Part shown: one piece after another, positions 1 to 12,143 of the stretch
How the letters are laid out: each line of letters starts with the position of its first letter
Numbering within the stretch: the stretch's first letter is position 1
Assembly: GCA_963830385.1 (NCBI GenBank)
Contig: CAWHMD010000002.1
Coordinates: 248,001-312,000 of the forward strand
Origin: Bog-532 sp963830385
Lineage (GTDB): Bacteria; Actinomycetota; Actinomycetes; Streptosporangiales; Streptosporangiaceae
Direction of reading: 5' to 3'
Length of the DNA stretch: 64,000 bases
Notes under the pieces: generated by a model
Told to the model about the DNA's origin: nothing
The model's input: the letters and a program-made list of their open reading frames with translations, nothing else
Database searches by the model: none
Program-made: the position numbers and the translations under genes

Positions 1-1338
1 CACCTGCGGGACGGCGAGGACGAGCTGCTGAACGAGTACCGGCTGCGCTCGATCATCAGCAAGTACTCCGATCACGTCAGCCTGCCTATCTATCTCGGGG
101 ATGACGAGAAGGCGGTCAACCAGGCGTCGGCGCTGTGGGCGCGGTCGAAGAGCGAGATCAGCGACCAGGAGTACAAGGACTTCTACAAGCACATCACCGG
201 CGACTTCAGCGACCCGCTGACCTGGCTGCACAGCAAGATCGAGGGCACCTACGAGTACACGCTGCTGCTGTTCATCCCGGGCGCGGCGCCGTACGACCTG
301 TGGATCCCGGACTCCGGGCGGGGGGTCAAGCTGCACGTCCGCCGGGTGTTCATCCTGGAGGACACGGGCGGCCAGCTGATGCCGCAGTACCTGCGGTTCA
401 TCCGCGGCATCATCGACTCCGGCGACCTGCCGCTGAACGTGTCCCGCGAGCTCCTGCAGGGCAGCCGGGCGGTCAGCCACATCAAGTCCACTTCGGTCAA
501 GCGGATCCTCAAGCAGCTGGCCGACCTGGCCGAGCACGACCCGGAGAAGTACGCCACGTTCTGGTCGCTGTTCGGCGCGGTGCTCAAGGAGGGCGTGGCC
601 GAGGACTACGCCAACCGCGACGAGATCGGCAAGCTGCTGCGGTTCACCACCACCGCCTCGGGCGGTCAGCCGAACGTGTCGCTGCCGGAGTACGTGGCGC
701 GGATGAAGGATGGCCAGGACAAGATCTACTACCTGCTGGCGCCCGGGCCGGCCGCCGCCAGCAGCCCGCACCTGGAGGCGTTCCGGACCAAGGGCGTCGA
801 GGTGCTGCTGCTCAGCGAGGCGGTGGACAGCTGGGTGGTGGCCAACCTGCCCGAGTTCGACGGCAAGCGGCTGCAGTCGGTGGCCCAGGGCGCGGCCGAC
901 CTGGGCGGGCTGTCGGATGAGGCCGAGAAACAAGCACAGCTCAGGGCCAGCACCGAGTTCGCCGGGCTCACCGGCAAGCTCAAGGAGCTCCTCGGCGAGG
1001 ACGTGTTCGACGTCCGGGTGACCAGCCGCCTGACCAGCTCGCCGGCCTGCATCGTGGCCAACGAGCCGGACATCGAGATGAACCTGGCCCGGCGGCTGCG
1101 CGGCTCCGGCCTGCCCAGCCAGCCGGTGCTGGAGGTCAACCCGGAGCACCCGCTCATCGAGCGGCTCAACTCCCGGCTGGACGACCCCGAGCTGGCCGAC
1201 TGGGCTCACGTGCTGTACAGCCAGGCGGTGCTGACCCTGGGCGCGCGGATCGACGACCCGGCCGCGTTCGTGACCCGGCTCAATGGGCTGCTCGAGTCGC
1301 TGACCGGGAGTGGGTCCGGGGCTGGCTCCGATGGCTGA
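1..1338 (+). CDS. htpG: Molecular chaperone HtpG (Hsp90 family), 3' part
   Basis: This is the C-terminal part of bacterial Hsp90, a cytosolic ATP-driven chaperone; the 5' end lies outside the window. The frame is open from base 1 and shows Hsp90 middle-domain signatures: the stretch reading RSIISKYSDHVSLPIY, then DSGDLPLNVSREL, a signature of the family. The last third is the dimerisation domain, with the typical segment about binding EMNLARRL. The N-terminal ATPase domain is not in the window. The stop lies inside the next gene: the leuS ATG begins 8 bases before the htpG stop codon ends, so the two may be translationally coupled. No frameshift or odd composition is visible. Identification is firm; only the start is unknown. 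Confidence 0.95.
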   Translation, partial: HLRDGEDELLNEYRLRSIISKYSDHVSLPIYLGDDEKAVNQASALWARSKSEISDQEYKDFYKHITGDFSDPLTWLHSKIEGTYEYTLLLFIPGAAPYDLWIPDSGRGVKLHVRRVFILEDTGGQLMPQYLRFIRGIIDSGDLPLNVSRELLQGSRAVSHIKSTSVKRILKQLADLAEHDPEKYATFWSLFGAVLKEGVAEDYANRDEIGKLLRFTTTASGGQPNVSLPEYVARMKDGQDKIYYLLAPGPAAASSPHLEAFRTKGVEVLLLSEAVDSWVVANLPEFDGKRLQSVAQGAADLGGLSDEAEKQAQLRASTEFAGLTGKLKELLGEDVFDVRVTSRLTSSPACIVANEPDIEMNLARRLRGSGLPSQPVLEVNPEHPLIERLNSRLDDPELADWAHVLYSQAVLTLGARIDDPAAFVTRLNGLLESLTGSGSGAGSDG

Positions 1339-4041
1339 GGAGGCCGGGCCGGGCGAAGAGCTGCCGTACCGGTACGGGCCGCGGCTGGCGGCGGAGATCG
1401 AGCGGCGCTGGCAGCAGCGCTGGCTCGACGAGGGCACATTCCACACGCCGAACCCGGTCGGCCCGCTGTCCGGCGGGTTCGAGCGGGTGCGCGGGCGCAC
1501 CCCGTTCTACGTGCTGGACATGTTCCCCTATCCGAGCGGCGCCGGGCTGCACGTCGGGCACCCGCTCGGCTACATCGGCACCGACGTGCTGGCCCGTTAC
1601 CAGCGGATGAACAACCGGCACGTGATGCACGCGCTCGGCTACGACGCGTTCGGGCTGCCGGCCGAGCAGTACGCGATCGACACCGGCCAGCACCCGCAGC
1701 TGACCACCGAGGCCAACGTGGGCGCGATGCGGCGGCAGCTGCGGCGGCTGGGGCTGGGGCACGACGAACGGCGTGAGGTGGCCACCACCGACCCGGCCTT
1801 TTACCGCTGGACGCAGTGGATCTTCCTGCAGATCTACAACAGCTGGGTGGACGAGCGGACCGGGCGGGCCCGGCCGATCGCCGAGCTGGTGGCCGAGTTC
1901 GAGTCGGGGGCGCGGCCGGTGCCCGGCGACAGGGGCTGGGCCGGGCTGACCGAGCCGCAGCGCCGCGCGCTGGTGGACGGGTACCGGCTGGCCTACCTGG
2001 CTGAGGAACTGGTCAACTGGTGCCCGGGGCTGGGCACGGTGCTGGCCAACGAGGAGGTCACCCCGGACGGCCGCAGCGACATCGGCAACTACCCGGTCTA
2101 CCGGCGGCCGCTGCGGCAGTGGATGCTGCGGATCACCGCGTTCGCGGAACGGCTGGTGGCCGACCTGGACACGCTGGACTGGCCGGAGTCGATCAAGCTG
2201 CGGCAGCGGAACTGGATCGGCGCCAGCGACGGCGCCTACGTCACGTTCCCGGTGATCGGGCTTGAGGCCTCGGTCGAGGTCTTCACCACCCGGCCGGACA
2301 CGCTGACGGGGGCCACCTACATGGTGCTGGCTCCGGAGCACCCGCTGGTGGACGCGCTGATCGCGGGGACGGCCGCCGCCGGCCCGGTTGCTGCCTACCG
2401 GGAGGCCGCGGCCCGGCTGAGCGACCGGCAGCGGACGGCCGGGGCTGGGGCGAAGACCGGAGTCGCCACCGGGCAGTCGGTGACCAATCCGGCCAACGGC
2501 CAGGCGATCCCGGTCTATGTGGCCGATTACGTGCTGGCAGGGTACGGGACCGGCGCGATCATGGCGGTACCCGCGCACGATGAGCGGGACCGGGACTTCG
2601 CGAAGGTCATGGGGCTGCCGGTACAAGAGGTGGACCCGGCCTGGCTCGATGAGGTACCGAGGGCCATCGCGTGGCTGGAGGAGACGGGGCATGGCCGGGC
2701 AGGCCGGACCTACCGGCTGCGGGACTGGCAGTTCTCCCGGCAGCGGTACTGGGGTGAGCCGTTCCCGATCGTGTACGACGAGTTCGGGCCGGTGGCGCTG
2801 CCGGAGTCGCAGCTGCCGGTGCTGCTGCCGGAGATGACCGACTTCAAACCGGCCCCAGGCGAGGAGGACAGCGAGCCGGTGCCGCCGCTGGCCCGGGCGG
2901 CGGACTGGGCCGAAGTCACACTGGACCTGGGCGACGGGCCGCGACGCTACCGGCGGGAGCTGAACACGATGCCGCAGTGGGCCGGGTCGTGCTGGTACTA
3001 CCTGCGCTATCTGGATCCCACGAATGACCGGGAGTTCGTTGACCCCGAGATTGATCGCTACTGGATGGCGGCGGCGGGCGGTAATGACGGCGATGGCGGG
3101 GTCGGGCTCTACGTGGGCGGCGTCGAGCACGGCGTCCTGCACCTGCTGTATGCGCGGTTCTGGCACAAGGTGCTGTACGACCTGGGGCGGGTGGCGACCA
3201 GGGAGCCGTTCCAGCGGCTGGTGAACCAGGGCTACATCCTGGCCGACGCGTTCACCGACGAGCGCGGCATGTACGTGGCGGCGGCCGAGGTGGAGCACGA
3301 GGCGGACGGCTACAGCTTCCGCGGCCGCCCGGTCACCCGGCGGTCGGGGAAGATGGGCAAGAGCCTGAAGAACAGCGTCAGCCCGGACGACATCTACGAC
3401 TCCTACGGTGCCGACACGCTGCGGCTGTATGAGATGGCGACCGGGCCGCTGGACGCCGACCGGCCCTGGCAGACCAGCGACATCATCGGCGTGCACCGGT
3501 TCCTGCAGCGGCTCTGGCGCAGCATCATCGACGAGGCCAGCGGGGAGGTCCGGGTCAGCGCGGAATCGCTGGACGAGGAGACCGCGCGGCGGTTGCACCG
3601 GACGATCACGGTAGTGCGCGATGATCTGGAGAACTTGCACTACAACACCGCGATTGCCAGGCTGATTGAACTGACGTCACACGCGGCCCGGCTGGCAGGC
3701 CTCCCCCGGGCGCTGGCCGAGCCGCTGGTGCTGATGACCGCCCCGCTGGCCCCGCACATCGCCGAGGAGCTGTGGTCGCGGCTCGGCCACCCGGGCTCGC
3801 TGGCCTACGAGCCGTTCCCGGTGGCCGACCCGGCGGTGGTGGCCGAGGCGACGGTGGAGCTGCCGGTGCAGGTGAATGGGAAGGTGCGGTACACCGTGCA
3901 GGTGCCGGCCGGGGCCGATGAGGATGTGGTGCGGGAAGTGGTGACGGGGGACGAGGAGTTCGGGCGGCAGACGGCCGGGATGACGGTGCAGCGCCTGATC
4001 GTCGTGCCCGGCCGGATCGTCAACGTGGTGGCGCGGCCGGC

Positions 4042-4045
<4 letters not shown>
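1331..4045 (+). CDS. leuS: Leucyl-tRNA synthetase
   Basis: Class I aminoacyl-tRNA synthetase that charges tRNA-Leu in the cytosol. The ATG at 1331 gives 904 residues, a usual length for actinobacterial LeuRS; an earlier in-frame GTG at 1310 would only add a tail inside htpG. The HIGH motif appears as HVGH at about residues 74-77 and the KMSKS loop as KMGKS at about 674-678. Between them lies the CP1 editing domain, with TTRPDTLTGATYMV and the VPAHDERDRDF stretch. The C-terminal anticodon-binding domain follows. The start overlaps htpG by 8 bp. The 3' end overlaps the convergent glgX stop by 4 bp. Confidence 0.97.
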
Positions 4046-6161
<2,116 letters not shown>

Positions 6162-6165
<4 letters not shown>

Positions 6166-8825
6166 TGGTCCTCCTGCGGTGAGGGGGTGGCGGGGCTCGG
6201 GGTCGCGGGGCTCGGGGTGGCACGCCTGATGCCGGCGTTGGCGGCCGGGATCAGGCCGACGTTGGCCATCACGTCGCCGAGCGAGGGGACGGTGCCCCAG
6301 CGGCGGCGGATCATGTCGGCGATCACGCCGGTCCAGCCGGTCTGGTGCGATGCGCCCAGGCCGGCCGCGTTGTCGCCGTGGTAGTACTCGTTGAACAGCA
6401 GGTTGTCTTTCCAGGCGGGGTCGTCCTGCAGCTTGCCGACCCAGCCGTAGCAGGGGCGCCGCCCGTCCGGGCCGACCAGGAAGATCGAGATCAGCCGGTC
6501 CTGCAGGTCGGTGGTGATCTCCTCGAAGGTGAGCTTGCGGCCCGAGCCAGACGGGTACTCGATGGTCAGCTCGTCGCCGAAGAAGTGGTGGTAGGCCTCG
6601 AGCACGCCGACGATCAGGTAGTTGAGCGGGAACCAGATCGGCCCCCGCCAGTTGGAGTTGCCGCCGAACATGGCGGTGGTCGACTCGGCAGGCTCGTAGT
6701 CAATCGTGCTCCGCTGCCCCTCGACGTCGAGCACGTACGGGTGTTCGCGGTGGTAGGCGGACAGCGCCCGCAGGCCGTACGGGGACAGGAACTCCGCCTC
6801 GTCGAACAGGTGGCAGAGGACCTTTTCGAGCTGGTCCACGCTGACCAGCGTGAGCAGCAGCCGCTGGTCACCGGCCTGGCCGCGCAGCAGGCCCTGCTCG
6901 GCCAGCTTGCTCATGCTCGCGCTCACGGTGTCGGCGCCGGCCCGGCGCAGGAAGTCGGCGAACTGCTTGTCCAGCCGCAGCGACTGGTTGATCAGTCCCT
7001 GGTCGACCACGGCGGCGGCCAGGATCGGGATCACCCCGACCATCGACCGGGTCTTGACCGGGACCGCGTTGCCGTCCTGGGTGAGCAGCTTGTCGTAGAA
7101 CAGGCCGTCGGTGTCGTCCCACAGACCCTGGTTGTTGATCGCGGCCGAGATCGACGCGAAGTGCTCCAGGAACTTCAGCGTGATGTCGTCGCTGGGCCGC
7201 CCGGTGCGGCCGAGGATGGTGGCCATGCTGGCCATGCTGACCGCGTAGAACGCCATCCAGCCGGTGGCGTCGGACTGCTCCAGGATGCCGCCGACCGGCA
7301 GGTGCGAGCGGTCGATGGGGCCGATGTTGTCGAGGCCGAGGAAACCGCCCTCGAACACGTTGTTGCCGCCCGAGTCCTCGCGGTTCACCCACCAGGTGAA
7401 GTTGATCAGCAGCTTTTCGAACATCCGGGACAGGAAGTCCAGGTCCTGGCCGCCGTCCAGGGCGAACACGCGGAGCGCGGCCCAGGCCTGGACCGGCGGG
7501 TTGACGTCGCCGAAGTCCCACTCGTAGGCGGGCAGCGCGCCGTTCGGGTTCTGGAACCACTCCCGGCAGAGCAGGACCAGCTGGTACTTGGCGAAGTTCG
7601 GGTCCACGTGGGCGAGGGACACGCAGTGGAACCCGAGGTCCCAGGCCGCGAACCAGGGGTACTCCCACTTGTCCGGCATCGACATGATGTCGAAGGCGTT
7701 GAAGTTCCCCCAGCGGCTGTCGCGGCCGAGCCGGCGGCCGGGCGGCGGTGCGGGCTGGGCCGGGTCGCCGTCCAGCCAGCGGGCCACGTCGAAGTAGTAG
7801 AACTGCTTGCACCAGAGCAGGCCCGCGAACGCCTGGCGCATCACGTGGGCGGCGTCGGCCGGGGCGCCGGCGGGCGTGAGGTCGGCGTAGAACTGGTCGG
7901 CTTCCACCTGGCGCAAGCGATTGGTTTGGATGAAATCGTCACCCAGTGAATCGCCCGCAGCCGCCGCGCCGGCGTCGGCCGTATCGGCCTTTTCCGGTTT
8001 TCCCGCCGGGCGGAGCCGGACCCGCACCTCCGCGCGGCCGCCCGCCGGGACGGTCAGCTGGTACCAGAACGAGCACTTCGTGCCGCGCTGGTCCGGGTTG
8101 ACGGTGGCCGCGCCCGTGACCACGTGGTCGTTGATGCCGTCCTTGGGGTAAGCGGTGGTGGGGGCCGCGCCGTACAGGCGGGCCAGGTTGGTCTCGTTCT
8201 CGCAGAACAGCAGGGCGGGCGGGGTGCCGTCCGGCCCGTCGCCCGCGATCAGCTCCAGATCACCGAGAAAAGGGTGCGGCACCTCGACCGCCGCGGCCCC
8301 GTCCCGCGCGGCCATGGCCGGCCTGGGCGCGCCGGTGTCGAGCAGCTCGTACTCGGGCTGGTAGCGGTTCCGGGCCGCGTTGGTCTGCAGGAGGTCCTGG
8401 TAAGGGAACGCGCCCTGCGGGTAGTGGTAGCGCCAGCGGTTCCAGGCGTGGCTGGGCACCGCGTCCACGTACCACCAGTACTCCTTGACGTCCTCACCGT
8501 GGTTGCCCTGCGGCCCGGTCAGCCCGAACGGCCGCTCCTTGAGGATCGGGTCCTGGCCGTTCCACAGGGCCAGCCCCAGGCAGAGCCGTTGCTCGATGTC
8601 GCTGAAGCCGGCCAGCCCGTCCTCCCCCCACCGGTAGGCGCGGGACCGGGCGTGCTCGTGCGGGAAGTAGTCCCAGGCCGAGCCGTCGGCGCTGTAGTCC
8701 TCGCGGACCGTCCCCCACTGCCGTTCGCTGACGTAGGGGCCCCACAGGTACCAGTCGCTGGCCTGCCGCAGCCCGTCCTCGAGGTGGCCGAAGCCCTGGA
8801 CCCGCTCCTGCTCAGCGTTCATCAC
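6162..8825 (-). CDS. GH63-like glucosidase
   Basis: An 887-residue protein with the conserved blocks of bacterial GH63-type glucosidases: WGPYVSERQWGTVREDYS at the N-terminus, EWDFGDVNPPVQAWAAL mid-protein, then SNWRGPIWFPLNYL and a C-terminal YHGDNAAGLGASHQTGWTG. No signal peptide is visible, so it is probably cytosolic. The substrate cannot be read from the sequence; the family includes enzymes acting on glucosylglycerate, mannosylglycerate and alpha-glucosides. Its position between DUF1003 and glgX, with ATGA overlaps on both sides, argues for co-translation with the debranching enzyme. The presence of gpgS in the window makes a glucosylglycerate-type substrate possible, but this is inference and the subfamily is longer than the mycobacterial enzyme. 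Confidence 0.8.
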
Positions 8826-9376
8826 CCATCCTTTGCCTGGTGGTCCCCGGCCGGGGTGTGGTTGTGCCGGGCCGGGCCCTGGCCGTCGGTGATCAGCTTG
8901 GCCAGCTGTTCCAGCGAATCGTTCAGGTCACCGGTGGTGACCACGTCGGACAGGGCGAGCCGGACCGCGGCCAGCTCACGGGCGAGGAACTCGGTGTCGG
9001 CCTGGGTCCGGGCGGCCACCTCGCGGTCACGCTCGATGTTGGCCCGGTCCCGGTCGTCCTGCCGGTTCTGGGCCAGCAGGATGAGCGGTGCGGCGTACGC
9101 GGCCTGGGTAGAGAAGGCCAGGTTGAGCAGGATGAACGGGTACGGGTCCCAGTGGTGCACCAGGCCGACGACGTTCAGGATGATCCAGCCGATCACCAGG
9201 ACGGTCTGGGCGACCAGGAACCGGCCGGTGCCCAGGAACCGGGCCAGCGCCTCGGCGAACTTGCCGAACGCGTCGGGGTCATAGTGCGGTCCCATCCGGG
9301 CGCCGCCGCGGGGGACGGACAGGTCCGTGCGTTCGGTGAACCGCCCGGCCGGGAGCCGCTCCTTGAACCGGGCCAT
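8822..9376 (-). CDS. DUF1003 membrane protein
   Basis: DUF1003 family protein of 184 residues when started at the ATG at 9376, which follows the upstream stop by one base; a longer frame back to 9430 would overlap the upstream gene. Two hydrophobic segments at about residues 60-110 carry the family pattern, with VIGWIILNVVGL followed by HWDPYPFILLNLAFSTQAAYAAPLI split across the second helix. A charged helix rich in Arg, Asp and Glu comes next. The function of DUF1003 is unknown. Here it follows a soluble MgtE-N/CBS protein, a common pairing in actinomycetes that hints at divalent-cation homeostasis. Its stop overlaps the GH63 start (ATGA). Confidence 0.85.
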   Translation of the reverse strand: MARFKERLPAGRFTERTDLSVPRGGARMGPHYDPDAFGKFAEALARFLGTGRFLVAQTVLVIGWIILNVVGLVHHWDPYPFILLNLAFSTQAAYAAPLILLAQNRQDDRDRANIERDREVAARTQADTEFLARELAAVRLALSDVVTTGDLNDSLEQLAKLITDGQGPARHNHTPAGDHQAKDG

Positions 9377-9377
9377 G

Positions 9378-10580
9378 TCAGCCTCCGCTCCTGCGCCAGT
9401 CGGCGGGCAAGAGATGGTCGAGTACGTCATCCACGGTAACCGCGCCGAGCAGACGGCCCGCCTCGTCGCACACGGCCACGCTGATCAGGTTGTAGGCGGC
9501 GAGCCGGGCCGCCAGCTCCCGTTCGGACAGCTCCGGCCGGACGAACGTGCTCTCCTGCACGCAGTCCCCGGCCAGCATGGACGGTGGTCGCCGGAGCAGC
9601 CGCTGGAACCCGATCGTGCCGAGGAACCGCCCGGTCGGCGTCATGGTCGGCGGCGCGCACACGAACACCTGGGCGGCGGTGGTGGCCCGGGTACTCGCGT
9701 CCCGGACGCGGGCCAGCATCTCGGCCACCGGCACGTCGGGCGCGACGACCAGCGGCTGCGAGGTCATCAGGCCGCCGGCGGTCCGGCTGCCGTACCGGAG
9801 CAGCCGCCGCAGGTCCGCGGCCTGGGCCGGCTCCATCGAGGCCAGCAGCCGGTCGCGCTCTTCGTCGGGCATCTCAGCCAGCAGGTCGACGGCGTCGTCG
9901 GGCTCCATTTCCTCCACGACGTCGGCGATGCGTTCCGGGTTCAGGCTGGCCAGCAGCCGGATCTGGTCCTGCTCCGGCATCTCCTCCAGCACGTCGGCCA
10001 GCTCGTTGTCCTCGAGCGCGGCCGCGATCTGGGTGCGGCGATCCGGCGTCATGCGCTCCACCGCGCTGGCCAGGTCGGTCGGGTGCAGTTCACGCAGCCC
10101 GGCCAGCTGCTCAGCCAGCGCCCCGGCCTTGAACAGCTCGGGATACTTGTCCCACGGCACGATCTGGGTCGAGCGGAACCGCAGGCCGCGGGCCCGGATG
10201 GCCAGCGAGCAGACGTCCCAGCCGTCCCGTCGGCCCTCGGCCGGGGCGATGGACACGTCGGACACGGTGCCGCCGTCGACTGCCTTGCCGTACAGGTCGG
10301 AGGCCAGGATCTCGCCGGGCCGGCCGGTGAACCGGCCCAGGTCGACGGCGCCGCCGCGCAGGTGCGCGCCGTCGGTGGACAGCTCCGAGATCCGGCCGAA
10401 GCTGACGAAGATCCGGCGTCGCTGCAGGGTCACGACCAGGCCCAGCGCGCGCGGCGACAGGCCCGTGCCCTGCGCGGTGGGCAGGATCACCACGTCGCGG
10501 ACCCGGCCGATCGAGATCTCTTCGTCGTCCAGCAGCGGGCGGCCCCGGAGCCTCGACGTGAATACCTGGCCAGACGTCAT
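9378..10580 (-). CDS. Soluble MgtE-N / CBS domain protein (magnesium sensor-like)
   Basis: 400 residues. An N-terminal PRC-barrel-like region (about 10-125) is followed by an MgtE N-terminal domain (about 140-265; repeated ADVLEEMPEQDQ and AVDLLAEMPDEERDRLL patterns) and a pair of CBS domains (about 270-395, ending AVTVDDVLDHLLP). The transmembrane channel domain of true MgtE is missing, so this is a cytosolic regulatory module rather than a channel. In MgtE these domains bind Mg2+ and gate the pore; a sensing role here is inferred from that. It heads a minus-strand operon with DUF1003, GH63 and glgX, and is divergent from a second protein of the same architecture at 10758. The 177-bp gap between them should hold both promoters. 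Confidence 0.87.
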   Translation of the reverse strand: MTSGQVFTSRLRGRPLLDDEEISIGRVRDVVILPTAQGTGLSPRALGLVVTLQRRRIFVSFGRISELSTDGAHLRGGAVDLGRFTGRPGEILASDLYGKAVDGGTVSDVSIAPAEGRRDGWDVCSLAIRARGLRFRSTQIVPWDKYPELFKAGALAEQLAGLRELHPTDLASAVERMTPDRRTQIAAALEDNELADVLEEMPEQDQIRLLASLNPERIADVVEEMEPDDAVDLLAEMPDEERDRLLASMEPAQAADLRRLLRYGSRTAGGLMTSQPLVVAPDVPVAEMLARVRDASTRATTAAQVFVCAPPTMTPTGRFLGTIGFQRLLRRPPSMLAGDCVQESTFVRPELSERELAARLAAYNLISVAVCDEAGRLLGAVTVDDVLDHLLPADWRRSGG

Positions 10581-10757
10581 GGGCCCTATTCTTGCTTAAG
10601 GGATGTCGTACAATCCCTGAGGGCGTTCAGCTTCGGTGATGAGGATGGAGGTGGTGGCCGTGTCGAGCCAACCTCCTAGTCCGGTCTCCCGTCAATCCGT
10701 CTCGTCACCCGCCATCCCGGCCGCCGAGGTCTAGCCTCTGAGCTGAGCCGCGCGCGG

Positions 10758-12143
10758 GTGTCTACTGCTGTGGAGCCCGCGATGGTTACCCCTTCCCCCC
10801 GTCGGCTGATGGCCCCGGCCGCCGACGCCCTGCGTCGCCGTAACACCCGCCTGACCACCCGCCGGGCGGTCCAGCAGGCCATCGTCAGCGTAGCCAGCCT
10901 GGTCGGCGCGCCCGTGTACAACCAGCGCGGCCAGCGGGTCGGCAAGCTCGTCGACCTGGTGGCCCGGATCCACGGCCAGGACCGTTACCCCCCGCTGACC
11001 GGCCTGCTGCTGCGGGTCGGTTCCCGGACCAGTTTCCTGCCCATCGAGGCGGTGGAACACATCGGGCACCAGTCCGTGTCGCTGCGCACGGCCCGGCTCG
11101 ACCTGCGTGACTTCACCCGCCGCCCCGGCGAGGTGCTGCTGGCCAAGGACATGCTCGACCACCAGGTGGTGGACCTGGACGGCCGCCAGGTGATCCGGGC
11201 CGCGGACCTCTACCTGGCCCCCGTGGCCGGGCAGTTCCTGCTGGTCGGGCTGGACGTCAGCCTGAACACGCTGCTGCGGCGGCTGGGCCCCAAGCGGTTC
11301 CGCGGCACCCCGACCCCCGAGCGGGTCATCGACTGGGACGCGGTGGCCCCGTTCTCCGACGAGCTGACCAGCTCGCCGCCGGCCGTGCAGCTGCGGTCCA
11401 GCGACGAGCAGCTGCGCCGGATGGCTCCGGCCGACCTGGCCGACCTGCTGGAGGACCTGGAGCGTCCGGCCCGGCAGGACCTGCTGTCCCGGCTGGAGAG
11501 CCACACCGCGGCCGACGCGCTCGAGGAGATGGACCCGGACGAACTGGAGGCGCTGCTGCGGGAGGTCCGGCCCGAGCAGGCGGCCGCGCTGATCGGCGCG
11601 ATGGAGCCGGACGAGGCGGTGGACGCGCTGCGCGACCTTTCCGACCACGAGCGGGACGGCATCCTGGCGAACATGCCCGCCGGCAAGGCGGGCGAGCTGT
11701 CGGCGCTGCTCAGCTACCCGGAGCGCGAGGCCGGCGGGTTCATGACCACCACGCTGGTGCAGGCCGTCCAGACCAGCACGATCGGCGAGGTCAAGCGGGC
11801 GGTGGCCGAGCTGGCCGGGCACCGGGAAGAGATCGACGCGGTGGTGATCTGCGACGCCGACGGTGAGCTGGCGGCCGACCTGTCGCTGTTCGACCTGATC
11901 ACCCACGCCGACGACGTGGTGGTCAGCGACGTGCTGGACGCCGGGGACGAGCCCGGGCCGCTGACCGTGCCGCCCGACGCGTCGGTGGCCGACGTCGCCG
12001 ACCAGCTGGTCCGCACCCGGCGCTCCTCACTGCTGGTGGTGGACGAGCACGGCAAGCCGCTGGGCCGCATCCTGGCCGATGACGTGCTCGACGCGCTGCT
12101 GCCCGAGCGCGGGCGGCTGCACTTCCCGAGGCTGCTGCAGTGA
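10758..12143 (+). CDS. Soluble MgtE-N / CBS domain protein coupled to NRAMP transporter
   Basis: 461 residues from a GTG at 10758; ATG codons at 10782 and 10809 are alternative starts and I cannot separate them. Domains in order: two PRC-barrel-like repeats (about 40-175; VYNQRGQRVGKLVDLVARI and MLDHQVVDLDGRQVI), an MgtE N-terminal superhelix (about 215-330; ADLADLLEDLERPARQ, EPDEAVDALRDLSDHERD) and two CBS domains (about 335-460; SSLLVVDEHGKPLGRIL). There is no channel domain. Its stop overlaps the GTG of the NRAMP-type transporter (GTGA), so the two are very probably made together, and the soluble protein may regulate the transporter in response to Mg2+ or a nucleotide. That partnership is inference from coupling. 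Confidence 0.85.
   Translation: MSTAVEPAMVTPSPRRLMAPAADALRRRNTRLTTRRAVQQAIVSVASLVGAPVYNQRGQRVGKLVDLVARIHGQDRYPPLTGLLLRVGSRTSFLPIEAVEHIGHQSVSLRTARLDLRDFTRRPGEVLLAKDMLDHQVVDLDGRQVIRAADLYLAPVAGQFLLVGLDVSLNTLLRRLGPKRFRGTPTPERVIDWDAVAPFSDELTSSPPAVQLRSSDEQLRRMAPADLADLLEDLERPARQDLLSRLESHTAADALEEMDPDELEALLREVRPEQAAALIGAMEPDEAVDALRDLSDHERDGILANMPAGKAGELSALLSYPEREAGGFMTTTLVQAVQTSTIGEVKRAVAELAGHREEIDAVVICDADGELAADLSLFDLITHADDVVVSDVLDAGDEPGPLTVPPDASVADVADQLVRTRRSSLLVVDEHGKPLGRILADDVLDALLPERGRLHFPRLLQ

Noticed and set aside
3350..3364. KMGKS in place of KMSKS in leucyl-tRNA synthetase
   Set aside because: As far as I recall this variant is common in actinobacterial LeuRS; it does not suggest an inactive enzyme.
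1280..3640. Very long open frame antisense to leuS
   Set aside because: Antisense frames stay open by chance in DNA this GC-rich. It has no domain, and the leuS frame explains the codon bias. The same holds for long frames opposite glgX, GH63, the SpoIIE-type phosphatase and the fused coiled-coil gene.
10581..10757. M-box magnesium riboswitch between the MgtE-type genes
   Set aside because: The context invites one, but I could not find the conserved M-box sequence or fold on either strand.
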